DNA of 64,000 bases from an uncultured SAR86 cluster bacterium (GTDB lineage: Bacteria > Pseudomonadota > Gammaproteobacteria > Magnimaribacterales > D2472), in the NCBI GenBank assembly GCA_902556105.1, contig CACDUZ010000001.1:96936-160935 (forward strand), read 5' to 3'. A program made the translations under genes and the position numbers. Under the pieces are notes generated by a model that had not been told where the DNA came from, did not search any database, and saw nothing but the letters and a program-made list of their open reading frames with translations. Shown here in pieces: positions 12,734 to 21,787 of this stretch. Numbering within the stretch: position 1 is the first letter of the stretch; every line of letters begins with the position of its first letter.

Positions 12734-15016
12734 TTAAAAAGTAAAGTTAAATTTTAGTCCCACATTTTTACCAGGAAGTGGAACCTGATCTTTAACAAAT
12801 GATGCATGATTTCTGGCTTTCTCATCAAGCAAATTTCTTCCATATAATGAAACTTTTAATTTGCTTTTTCCATCTAAATCAAATGTTTTAGTAAGCCTAG
12901 CATCTAGCATGCTATATCCGTCAGTTGCAGTCTCACCCTCACCAAAGTCATTTTGTTCATCAACATCTTTTAGATTAAGTTTAAATAGAACGTCGCCTTG
13001 ATCATAAGTCAGTGAATAAACATTTCTTGCTGGATTGATTCTTGGGACATTATGACCATCAGTAAATTCAGCATTTACAACATCTCTACCAAATGAAAGA
13101 GTAAGATCACCATTTGCCATTTTAATAGTTCTTCCAAGCTCAATCTCATAACCATCAAACTCCGCATCTTCTTGAACATAATTTGCATGGATTAAGTTGC
13201 CATGTCCATGATCATCATGACCATCTTCATGCTCGTCTTCATCATGGTGCTCGTCTTCATCATCATGATGCTCATCTTCATGCTCATCATGATCTTCGTC
13301 CTCATCCATTAATGTAATATAGTTATCAACATCTGTTACATAAAAGCTTGCATAACCATAATAATCACCATTATCAAAACTAAAGGTGATATCAAAGTTA
13401 TTAGAAGTTTCTGCGCCTAGTGTTGGATCACCAACCTCAAATCTGCCTGTAGCCATGTGTGGCCCATTCATAAAGAGCTCAATAACTGATGGAAGCCTTT
13501 CAACACTTGCAAAACCTACATTTATATCAAGAGTATCACTAAGATCTCGGCCTAAACTAAATGCAAAACTATTGGTAGTATCATCTATTGAATAGTTATC
13601 AACGTCTCCATGATCTTCGTCAGTAACACTGCCAGATCTATCTATTTGATCAATTCTCATCCCTAAGTCAACATTAAATAAATCAAAGTCCTTACTTAAA
13701 TAGTAACCCATAGTAAATTCTTCGTTATTTGCTGGATTCATGAATGCCTCTTCTCCAACAATTGAATTATCTTCATCAACAAAGTTTAAAACAATTTTTT
13801 GAGTTGCATAATCGTTAGAAATGTCAAAGATTGCTCCATATTCTGTGGCTTGATTTGCAAAGACAGTTGGAGCATGTTCCTCATGTTCTTCCTCATCTTC
13901 ATCATGGTGCTCTTCTTCATCATGATGCTCTTCTTCATCATGATGCTCTTCTTCTTCGTGGGCTTCAGTTAATGTGTAATCAGAATCACGATAAGAGAAG
14001 TCGATTTTATTTATTATGCTTCCATTAACATTGTAAGAGCCTTTAATAGTGAAAGTTTCTGAATCAGTAGTTGAGAAAATTCTTTCTTCTCCATGTTCAT
14101 CATGTCCTTCTTCATCTCCATGCTCATCACCATGTTCGTCACCGTGCTCATCTCCATGCTCATCACCATGTTCGTCACCGTGCTCATCTCCATGAAAAGG
14201 AATACCATAAACACTTTCAAGGTTATCTATTCCAACACCTATGTAACCCCAATCTCCTGCTTTTGAAATACCAAACTTAGTTGCTTCAACTGCAAAATCT
14301 GAGTTATTTACATAGCCCATATCCTCTTCATGATGTTCATCTTCATGATGTTCATCTTCATGTTCGTCTTCATCGTGATGCTCTTCCTCTTCATGCATTA
14401 CAGCTCCATCAGGAATATCATAGTTTCCAAAATTTACATCTTTAAAACCTAGGCTAAAATTAAATCCGCCTATATTTTCTTTGTAACTAAAAGATTGGGC
14501 CTCACCATCATTTACTGATTGAGTTTCCAGGCCGAAGTTTGCTTCAGGAGCCTCAAAATTAACTGTTGATATAGTGTCGTCAACTACATTAATAATTCCA
14601 CCGATTGTTCCATTTGCATAAAGCAAAGAAGATGGACCTTTAACAATCTCAATTTGAGATATATCATTTAGATCAACATCATTTAAGTGATCAACTCCAA
14701 GCCCGGAAACGTCACGATTGACCATTCCATTTTTAAGAATTTTAACTCTAGGACCTGACATGCCTCTAATGATTGGTTGTCCTACAGCAGCACCATAGTC
14801 AGCTATAGATACACCCAAATAACTATCGATTGCATCGCCCAAACTAGTTGTAGCATCATCTAAAATATCATCGCCATCAATTACATATAGTGGATTTGTA
14901 ATTTCAGTTGTATCAACCAGTGCAGAAGTAACAACAACTTCTTCAACATCTTGTGAAATTATAGTGTTCGAATGAAAAGCGATTAAAACTATTATCGCGT
15001 TATAAAATTTTTTCAT
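12734..15016 (-). CDS. TonB-dependent receptor with four His/Asp/Glu-rich segments; candidate divalent-metal (zinc-like) receptor
   Basis: EEVVVTSALV, plug (IEIVKGPSSLLYANGTIGGIINVVDD), C-terminal barrel; repeated HGDE, HHDEEE and DEDEHHDE tracts. Confidence 0.92.
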   Translation of the reverse strand: MKKFYNAIIVLIAFHSNTIISQDVEEVVVTSALVDTTEITNPLYVIDGDDILDDATTSLGDAIDSYLGVSIADYGAAVGQPIIRGMSGPRVKILKNGMVNRDVSGLGVDHLNDVDLNDISQIEIVKGPSSLLYANGTIGGIINVVDDTISTVNFEAPEANFGLETQSVNDGEAQSFSYKENIGGFNFSLGFKDVNFGNYDIPDGAVMHEEEEHHDEDEHEDEHHEDEHHEEDMGYVNNSDFAVEATKFGISKAGDWGYIGVGIDNLESVYGIPFHGDEHGDEHGDEHGDEHGDEHGDEHGDEEGHDEHGEERIFSTTDSETFTIKGSYNVNGSIINKIDFSYRDSDYTLTEAHEEEEHHDEEEHHDEEEHHDEDEEEHEEHAPTVFANQATEYGAIFDISNDYATQKIVLNFVDEDNSIVGEEAFMNPANNEEFTMGYYLSKDFDLFNVDLGMRIDQIDRSGSVTDEDHGDVDNYSIDDTTNSFAFSLGRDLSDTLDINVGFASVERLPSVIELFMNGPHMATGRFEVGDPTLGAETSNNFDITFSFDNGDYYGYASFYVTDVDNYITLMDEDEDHDEHEDEHHDDEDEHHDEDEHEDGHDDHGHGNLIHANYVQEDAEFDGYEIELGRTIKMANGDLTLSFGRDVVNAEFTDGHNVPRINPARNVYSLTYDQGDVLFKLNLKDVDEQNDFGEGETATDGYSMLDARLTKTFDLDGKSKLKVSLYGRNLLDEKARNHASFVKDQVPLPGKNVGLKFNFTF

Positions 15017-15057
15017 ATTTCCTCCTTTAGAATGAAAAATTAGTTAAGAAAAACTTA

Positions 15058-15327
15058 CTAATTTATGGGAGGAGCTCTAGATAGATTTGATTTATTTTTA
15101 GAACTAACAAATCTTGTTATTAGATTTGTTTTAGGGGAAATCTTAGTAAAATTACTTTTATTTTTTGTTGTAGTAACTTTTATATCAACATTTTCTTCGC
15201 AAGCTTGGCAATCTTCAATATGCTCTTCTTCAAAGCTAAAATGATCATGATGATCAGCATAGCTATGCAAAGATATGCTTGCTATAAAAATAAAGGAATA
15301 TACTAAATATTTATTTTTTGTCATCAT
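15058..15327 (-). CDS. Small exported His/CxxC-rich protein upstream of the His-rich receptor
   Basis: Signal peptide then DHHDHFSFEEEHIEDCQACEEN; C-terminal RAPPIN; directly upstream of receptor. Confidence 0.75.
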   Translation of the reverse strand: MMTKNKYLVYSFIFIASISLHSYADHHDHFSFEEEHIEDCQACEENVDIKVTTTKNKSNFTKISPKTNLITRFVSSKNKSNLSRAPPIN

Positions 15328-15368
15328 TTGAAGCGACTACTAGACCATTAATTTTAGCATTTTTCAAG

Positions 15369-16517
15369 TTATTTTTGCATAGCTTCAAGAAAAAGTTTTT
15401 CCCACTCTTCTAAAGAAGGCACTCTAGGCGTAGTGATATTGCTAGGATCAGTCATAGCGTGTGCAATCAAATCAGGAATCATATCTTCAGTCACTCCCAT
15501 TTCTGAAAGATTGCTCGGCATTCCAATTCTCTCATTTAGCTTCTCAATTTCAGTAGCTAAATTAATTGACTCATTCTTTCCCATCGCGCGGGCAATCCTT
15601 GAATATTTATTTCCAATATGGTCTTGGTTAAATCTCAACACCGATGGCAAGATCACGGCATTAAGAGTTCCATGATGAAGTCCAAGTTCTTGATTGGCAC
15701 CTATTGCATGACTCATTGAATGAACAGCACCTAAACCTTTTGAAAAAGCCATAGCACCCTCTGTTGAAGCCATCATCATGCCCCATCTTGCTTCTTTGTC
15801 TTGTCCATCTTCACAAGCTCTAATAAGACTTTCCTCTTTAATAATTTTCTCAATTCCATCTATACCAACTGCTTCAGCAGGAGGATCATTAATCGGAGAT
15901 AAAATCGCTTCAATACAATGTGTCAAAGCATCCATTCCAGCTCCAGCTGTGAGAACTGGCGGCAAACCAATTGTAAGTTCTGGATCACAAATTGCTGCAT
16001 TTGGCATTAAATGTGGACTGGCAAAAATTAATTTCCTTCCATCATTCATAATAATTAAAGATCCAACTGATACCTCACTCCCAGTACCAGAAGTGGTAGG
16101 AATAGCTACCATAGGCATTGTTTCTTTTATTTTCCCATAACCACCTTCGTTTACAGAATAATCTAAAAGACTGCCTTCATGATTTGCCATAAGAGCCACA
16201 GCCTTTGCTAAATCCATACTTGATCCTCCTCCAAATCCAACAACCCCGTCACAATCATTTGTTTTGTATAACTCTAAAGCTTCATTTACAGCTTTTTCAG
16301 TTGGATTGGCAGGCGTTTCTTCATAAAATGATGAAGAAAAATCTTCTGAGATAAGATTTCTAACTTTATCGGTCATCCCTATTGAAGATAGTCCAGGATC
16401 GGTACAAATGAGAGGATTCTTTATACCATTTATCTTTAAAACCTCTGATATTTTCTTTATAGCCCCATTTTCAAAATAAGGCCTATTAAAATAATTTAAC
16501 TGCATAACTCTCTCCAA
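15369..16517 (-). CDS. Iron-containing alcohol dehydrogenase family protein
   Basis: GVVGFGGGSSMDLAKA, PTTSGTGSEVS, GLGAVHSMSHAIGA motifs; likely start MQLNYF six residues in. Confidence 0.92.
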   Translation of the reverse strand: MERVMQLNYFNRPYFENGAIKKISEVLKINGIKNPLICTDPGLSSIGMTDKVRNLISEDFSSSFYEETPANPTEKAVNEALELYKTNDCDGVVGFGGGSSMDLAKAVALMANHEGSLLDYSVNEGGYGKIKETMPMVAIPTTSGTGSEVSVGSLIIMNDGRKLIFASPHLMPNAAICDPELTIGLPPVLTAGAGMDALTHCIEAILSPINDPPAEAVGIDGIEKIIKEESLIRACEDGQDKEARWGMMMASTEGAMAFSKGLGAVHSMSHAIGANQELGLHHGTLNAVILPSVLRFNQDHIGNKYSRIARAMGKNESINLATEIEKLNERIGMPSNLSEMGVTEDMIPDLIAHAMTDPSNITTPRVPSLEEWEKLFLEAMQK

Positions 16518-16564
16518 ACCTAAATTTTTTTTACTTTTTAAATTATAGATTATATTATTCTCAT

Positions 16565-17956
16565 ATGACCAATCTATCTAAAATACCAATTTACTATTCT
16601 TCTATTTTAATTATTCTTACCGCTACATTTGTTGAGGCCAAGCCATTTGAATCAACTTATGAACCCTTACCATCAGAAAACATTTTAATTAGTAATGCAA
16701 ATATATACGATGGAGAGGGAAATGAATTTTTATCTACAGACCTTTTAATTCAAGATCGTAAAATTGTGGCAATAGGAGAAGATCTACCTATTAATAATAC
16801 TTTTAAAGTCATTGATGCAACTGGCAAGTGGATTACGCCTGGAATTATTGATATCCATTCTCATATGGGTGTTTATCCAGCACCAGGGGTATCAACAAGT
16901 TCTGATGGCAATGAAGCAACAAGTCCAGTAACTGCAGACGTATGGGCAGAGCATTCTATTTGGGTTCAAGATCCACAATATGCTCTCGCATTAAAGGGAG
17001 GCATAACAGCATTCCACATTTTGCCAGGCTCTGCTAATTTAATTGGCGGCAGAGGAGTGACTGTTAAAAATATACAAAGAAATACAATAGACTCAATGAA
17101 ATTTCCAGATGCTCCTCATTCATTAAAAATGGCGTGTGGAGAAAATCCAAAAAGAGTTTATGGAAACAGACAACAAGCTCCATCAACAAGAATGGGAAAT
17201 GCAGCTGGGTATAGAAAAGCGTGGATAGAAGCAGAGGCATATTTGAGTCGTTTAGATGAATATGAAGCCAAATCAGAAGAGGCGAAAGAAATTGGATACA
17301 AACCTCAAAGAAACCTTGAACAAGATACACTGGCAGGCGTCCTTAGAGGAGAAATACTTGTTCATAATCATTGTTATAGAGCAGAAGAAATGGCAACCAT
17401 GATAAATATTGCAAATGAGTTTAATTATAAAATTACAGCATTTCATCATGGAGTCGAAGCTTATAAAATTGCAGATCTACTAGCAGAAAATGGAATATGT
17501 GGTGCTTTGTGGGCAGATTGGTGGGGTTTCAAACATGAAGCATATGATATGGTTCAAGCTAACATAGCTATTCTAGATCAGGCTCTAAATGGTAAAGGTT
17601 GTGCAATTGTTCATTCTGACGATGCCATTGGAATTCAACATCTTAATCAAGAAGCATCAAAAGCATTAGCTGCTGGATTAAGGGCTGGCTTTAATATTAC
17701 TAAAGCAAGAGCTATGAATTGGATAACTTCAAATCCTGCTAAAGCAGCAGGTATATATGATCAGACTGGCTCTTTGAAGGTAGGTAAAAATGCAGATGTC
17801 GTAATATGGTCAAAAAATCCATTCAGCGTATACGCTCTTGTTGAGAAAGTTTTTATTGACGGCGCAACCGCATATGACAGAGAAAGTAATTTTGAACCGG
17901 CAAGTGATTTCGACGTCGGAATAATCAGCCCAAATAAAAATAGGATAGAAGAATAA
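16565..17956 (+). CDS. Exported amidohydrolase family protein (metal ligands retained)
   Basis: Signal peptide; GKWITPGIIDIHSHMG HxH motif, HNHCYRAEEM, HHGVEAYKIADLL, HSDDAIGIQHLN, C-terminal GKNADVVIWSKNPF. Confidence 0.9.
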   Translation: MTNLSKIPIYYSSILIILTATFVEAKPFESTYEPLPSENILISNANIYDGEGNEFLSTDLLIQDRKIVAIGEDLPINNTFKVIDATGKWITPGIIDIHSHMGVYPAPGVSTSSDGNEATSPVTADVWAEHSIWVQDPQYALALKGGITAFHILPGSANLIGGRGVTVKNIQRNTIDSMKFPDAPHSLKMACGENPKRVYGNRQQAPSTRMGNAAGYRKAWIEAEAYLSRLDEYEAKSEEAKEIGYKPQRNLEQDTLAGVLRGEILVHNHCYRAEEMATMINIANEFNYKITAFHHGVEAYKIADLLAENGICGALWADWWGFKHEAYDMVQANIAILDQALNGKGCAIVHSDDAIGIQHLNQEASKALAAGLRAGFNITKARAMNWITSNPAKAAGIYDQTGSLKVGKNADVVIWSKNPFSVYALVEKVFIDGATAYDRESNFEPASDFDVGIISPNKNRIEE

Positions 17957-19224
17957 TGATCTATTCAAGAAATATAGCCTTGATTATTTTTATGTTGTCT
18001 ACCGCTGTCGTTAATTCTGAAAGTGTTCTAATTCAAGACATTACTATATTAGATGGGAAAAATAACGAGCCCTTTGTTGGTAATGTTTTAATTGATGATA
18101 ATAAAATTTCTCAAGTTTCAACATCAAGCCTTCGCGGAGACCTAGTTATTAATGGAACTGGAAAGATACTAACTCCAGGAATAATTTCTACAGACACAGA
18201 AATAGGAATTGTTGAAATTGGAGCTCTTAGTGTTACAAGAGATGATTCATCTAATTTATACCAAATAGGATTTAGTATTTATGATGCATTTAATCCAAAT
18301 TCAGTTTTGATTCCTTGGAACAGATCTAATGGAATAACTTCAACACTTACACTGCCTCAAAATACTAACAGTCCTATAGGGGGACTTGGCTCTTTTTTTG
18401 TTCTTGACAGTAGTTTAGAAATATCTGGCTCAAAAGATGTGGTTATGATTGGAAGGGTGGGTGGATCAGGAAGTAAGTCAAGGGCTGAGACCTTTGCAAT
18501 TATCGAAGATTTGCTTGAGTTTGCCTCTTCCATAGATTCTAGTGACATGAAAACATATAAAGACATAGCTGAAATAATTGATGGTTCTCCTATAGCAGAA
18601 ACTATGGACCTTCATCCAAGAGATTTAAAGGCCCTTCACAAATTAGTTAATGATGAATTGCCCTTAATAATTAAAGCAAATAGAGCTTCAGATTTACTAA
18701 AGTTAATCAAATTAAAAGAAGAGTATGATTTAAATCTAATAATTATGGGAGCACAGGAGGCTGGCTTGGTAGCAAGCAGGATTGCTGAAAGTAAAATACC
18801 TTTGATTATAAATCCAATTAATAATATTCCTGAATCTTTTGATGAGCTTGGAGCTAATATTGAGCTTGCAGGAAAGCTTGAAGATCTTGGTATTACTCTA
18901 ATGTTTAATGCACCTAGAGATCATAATTATCACCTTATAAGGCAAGGTGCTGGAGTCGCTGTCGCAAATGGCATGTCATATGCCGGCGCATTAAAAGCAC
19001 TTACACTTTCTCCGGTTGAGGTTTTTAAACTTGGTAACAGAGGACAAATTGCACCTGGCAAAATAGCAGATTTAATTATTTGGGATGCAGACCCCCTAGA
19101 GCCATCTTCAATGCCTGAGAAAGTTTTTATAAATGGAGAGGACATTGATTTGACGTCAAGAATGTCAAGGTTAACAGAAAGGTATACAAAAAATAAAGAG
19201 AAGCCTAATGGCTATCGTAATTAA
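17956..19224 (+). CDS. Exported amidohydrolase-fold protein, apparently lacking metal-binding residues
   Basis: GKILTPGIISTDTEIG in place of HxH; C-terminal GQIAPGKIADLIIWDADPLEPSS preserved. Confidence 0.85.
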   Translation: MIYSRNIALIIFMLSTAVVNSESVLIQDITILDGKNNEPFVGNVLIDDNKISQVSTSSLRGDLVINGTGKILTPGIISTDTEIGIVEIGALSVTRDDSSNLYQIGFSIYDAFNPNSVLIPWNRSNGITSTLTLPQNTNSPIGGLGSFFVLDSSLEISGSKDVVMIGRVGGSGSKSRAETFAIIEDLLEFASSIDSSDMKTYKDIAEIIDGSPIAETMDLHPRDLKALHKLVNDELPLIIKANRASDLLKLIKLKEEYDLNLIIMGAQEAGLVASRIAESKIPLIINPINNIPESFDELGANIELAGKLEDLGITLMFNAPRDHNYHLIRQGAGVAVANGMSYAGALKALTLSPVEVFKLGNRGQIAPGKIADLIIWDADPLEPSSMPEKVFINGEDIDLTSRMSRLTERYTKNKEKPNGYRN

Positions 19225-19301
19225 TTATCTTTATTTTTTACAACCCAATACAAAAGGCCTATTAATACAATATTTCCAATAACATATGTAGTTAAGTCCA
19301 T
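19221..19301 (-). CDS. Possible 26-aa membrane micro-ORF
   Basis: MDLTTYVIGNIVLIGLLYWVVKNKDN; one hydrophobic helix; starts a few nt after stop of the 42-aa ORF. Confidence 0.3.
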   Translation of the reverse strand: MDLTTYVIGNIVLIGLLYWVVKNKDN

Positions 19302-19305
19302 TAAT

Positions 19306-19434
19306 TTAATTAAGAATAACTATAAGGCTAATTACAAGCACAGCATATAAGGAAAGATACACATATCTTGCGAACTGAAAATCTTTTTTAAGAATTTTAT
19401 CTTTTTCTTCTGATTGGTTTTTATTTGGTTCCAT
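19306..19434 (-). CDS. Small single-TM protein, 42 aa (listed 65-aa ORF trimmed to exclude tRNA)
   Basis: MEPNKNQSEEKDKILKKDFQFARYVYLSLYAVLVISLIVILN; the N-terminal part of the 65-aa ORF lies in tRNA-Thr. Confidence 0.5.
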   Translation of the reverse strand: MEPNKNQSEEKDKILKKDFQFARYVYLSLYAVLVISLIVILN

Positions 19435-19454
19435 AAAATATATTTTAAAGGAAA

Positions 19455-19531
<77 letters not shown>

Positions 19532-19617
19532 GAAGCGCAAATTTTACATCATTAATTATTAACATGAAAGATAGTCTACATTCTCACATCCTTATGTTGC
19601 ATAAATACACATATTGA

Positions 19618-19623
19618 TATAAT
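19618..19623 (+). promoter_or_regulatory. Candidate extended -10 (TGATATAAT) upstream of exported protein
   Basis: TGnTATAAT about 35 nt before the start codon. Confidence 0.45.
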
Positions 19624-19656
19624 TTGTAATCTTAATTATTTATTTATGGAGAGAAA

Positions 19657-20391
19657 ATGAAAAAATTTATATTAAGCATGTCGCTTGTGCTTTCACTTGG
19701 AATATCTTCTGATGATCATCTACCAGAAAACTTTTCTAAGTATCAATCTAACTTTCTTTTTAGCTGTCCCATGCCAAATGCATGTCTTGCAGCATTTGAT
19801 GAATATATGAATTCACCTGAAATAAAAAGTCAAAATTTTGAAGTGGATATGTATGCTGTCCTTCATAACGGTTGGGATGATGCCACTCATGGAGTTAGTT
19901 GGTATTACAAGGACGCAGATCAATATGCGAAATCAAATCAGATATATGCAACATCAGAAGCTGGCAAAAAATTTAGAGCTAAGCTAAATAAAATTGGTGT
20001 AGAGCAAATTCAGGAAAACTTAAGTGTTCATACAATAGGTGTCTCTAGTGGAGGACCTACTACAGATAATGCCGTTAATTTGAGGTGGAGTATGAATGTC
20101 TCAAATCCAGCAAAATTTCTTCCATTATGGAAAAGTTTCTCAAAAAGCATTGAAAAATATGATTGGTCTGCTAATGCATATGGACTTCAATCACATTATC
20201 TTGGGAGTAATGGCTCAGGCATAACTCACGAAATATGGACAGCATTTTCATCACCTCAGGAAGCTTTAGCATTCTTAGATGGCTTGTATGCATCAAAGGA
20301 ATTCGCAGAATATTCTCCTAAAGCAGATGAATATAGCCAATTTGTAAGATCATATATGGAAGTTAGCCTTAAGATGTACAATCCTGATTAA
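19657..20391 (+). CDS. Exported protein of unknown function with internal duplication
   Basis: 244 aa, signal peptide, two similar segments. Confidence 0.8.
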   Translation: MKKFILSMSLVLSLGISSDDHLPENFSKYQSNFLFSCPMPNACLAAFDEYMNSPEIKSQNFEVDMYAVLHNGWDDATHGVSWYYKDADQYAKSNQIYATSEAGKKFRAKLNKIGVEQIQENLSVHTIGVSSGGPTTDNAVNLRWSMNVSNPAKFLPLWKSFSKSIEKYDWSANAYGLQSHYLGSNGSGITHEIWTAFSSPQEALAFLDGLYASKEFAEYSPKADEYSQFVRSYMEVSLKMYNPD

Positions 20392-20413
20392 TTTAAATTC
20401 GTACAAATTATTT

Positions 20414-20441
20414 AAGGGAGTTTTTTAACTCCCTTTTTTAT
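20414..20441 (+). terminator. Rho-independent terminator
   Basis: AAGGGAGTT TTTT AACTCCCTT followed by T run. Confidence 0.85.
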
Positions 20442-20992
20442 GAATTAAACTTACAGCCCGTTCCACCTATCCCACAATAACCATTGGGATTTTTAGCAAG
20501 ATACTGTTGATGATATTCTTCAGCCTGATAAAAATTTTTTACTTTACTAATTTCTGTTGTGATCTGATTAAAATTATTATCATTTAATATTTGCTGAAAA
20601 ATGTCTTTGCTCTTATTGGCAATTTCCATATCATCCTCATTACTACAAAATATTACTGATCTATATTGTGTCCCAATATCATTTCCTTGTCTCATACCCT
20701 GAGTAGGATCATGACATTCCCAAAAAACTTTTAGAATTTCATCAAGTTTTATTATTTTTGCATCATAGTTTATTTTTACAACTTCAACATGATTAGTATC
20801 TTTGTAACAAATATCTTCGTAAGAGGGGTTTTCGGTATCACCTCCAGAATAACCTACAGATGTTAAATATATTCCTGGCATATCCCAGAATTTTTTTTCG
20901 ACTCCCCAAAAACATCCAGCACCAAAAATAATTTCATTCAAATTATCTGGAATATTTTCAGTAAGAGAGATTTTTTTTAAATAATGAATCAT
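20438..20992 (-). CDS. msrA: Peptide methionine-S-sulfoxide reductase
   Basis: IIFGAGCFWGVEKKFW, VGYSGGDTENPSYEDIC, NHVEVVKI, YHQQYLAKNPNGYC. Confidence 0.95.
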   Translation of the reverse strand: MIHYLKKISLTENIPDNLNEIIFGAGCFWGVEKKFWDMPGIYLTSVGYSGGDTENPSYEDICYKDTNHVEVVKINYDAKIIKLDEILKVFWECHDPTQGMRQGNDIGTQYRSVIFCSNEDDMEIANKSKDIFQQILNDNNFNQITTEISKVKNFYQAEEYHQQYLAKNPNGYCGIGGTGCKFNS

Positions 20993-20993
20993 A

Positions 20994-21731
20994 TTAATAA
21001 ATACCTTTTATACTAATTTGGCCACTGCTTATTCTTTCGTGACCATTTTTATTTTGAAGAATACCATTCCCATCTTCATCAATGTCTTTAAAAATAACCT
21101 TTTTGATAAATTCTTCATCTTTATAAATTTCAACCTCTTTATTTAAGTGAGCGCATCCATTTCTCCATGCATCAATCCAATCATAATGACGATCTAGTTT
21201 TATTATTTCAGATATTATAAGGTTAATGAGCTTATTTCTTTTTGTTTCAAGTTTATATTTTGATAAATCTCCCCACCAAGATTCTTCTTTTTTGATGTTT
21301 AGATTTATACCAATACCTATAATGGTTCTTGTTGATTCTTTAATAACCTCTTTTTCTACCAAAACGCCGCCAACTTTTTTATTGTTGTATAGAATATCGT
21401 TAGGCCACTTTAGTTCAATGTCGTTATTATTAATGAATTTCTCAATTCCCTTTTTACAAATTACGCCTATTACCAGGCTTAATGGCATATAAGAAAAGTC
21501 TTTTTCGGTACATACGGTCATATAAATATTACCTAAATCGGGACTAGACCATTTTTTTCCTAGCCTTCCTCTGCCTTTATACTGTTTTTCTGCGATGATA
21601 ATATGAAAGTCTTTATTGAGATTTATTCTCTTAGCTTCATCATTTGTCGAGTCAATTTCATTAAAAATATCGATATTTAACCTTTCCATTGGCAAATTCT
21701 CTATAATTTTATCTTTATTTAGCTTTTTCAA
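20994..21731 (-). CDS. birA: Biotin--protein ligase, no N-terminal HTH
   Basis: EIDSTNDEAKR, KGRGRLGKKWSSP, LKWPNDILYNNKKVGGVLVE, GIGINLN. Confidence 0.9.
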   Translation of the reverse strand: MKKLNKDKIIENLPMERLNIDIFNEIDSTNDEAKRINLNKDFHIIIAEKQYKGRGRLGKKWSSPDLGNIYMTVCTEKDFSYMPLSLVIGVICKKGIEKFINNNDIELKWPNDILYNNKKVGGVLVEKEVIKESTRTIIGIGINLNIKKEESWWGDLSKYKLETKRNKLINLIISEIIKLDRHYDWIDAWRNGCAHLNKEVEIYKDEEFIKKVIFKDIDEDGNGILQNKNGHERISSGQISIKGIY

Positions 21732-21787
21732 TTTAAGAAATTAGTTGACTTAAACTCATTCTAGAACAAAAATAGCTACCTTTAAAT

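Noticed and set aside
13900-14200. Repeat block considered as CRISPR-like
   Set aside because: Contiguous in-frame coding tandem repeats with no unique spacers
13831-14280. ORFs 13831..14028(+), 14014..14220(-), 14071..14280(+)
   Set aside because: Alternative-frame readings of the His-rich tandem repeats of the receptor; low complexity, no start context
15433-16140. ORFs 15433..15675(+) and 15778..16140(+)
   Set aside because: Antisense to the Fe-ADH gene, composition typical of shadow frames
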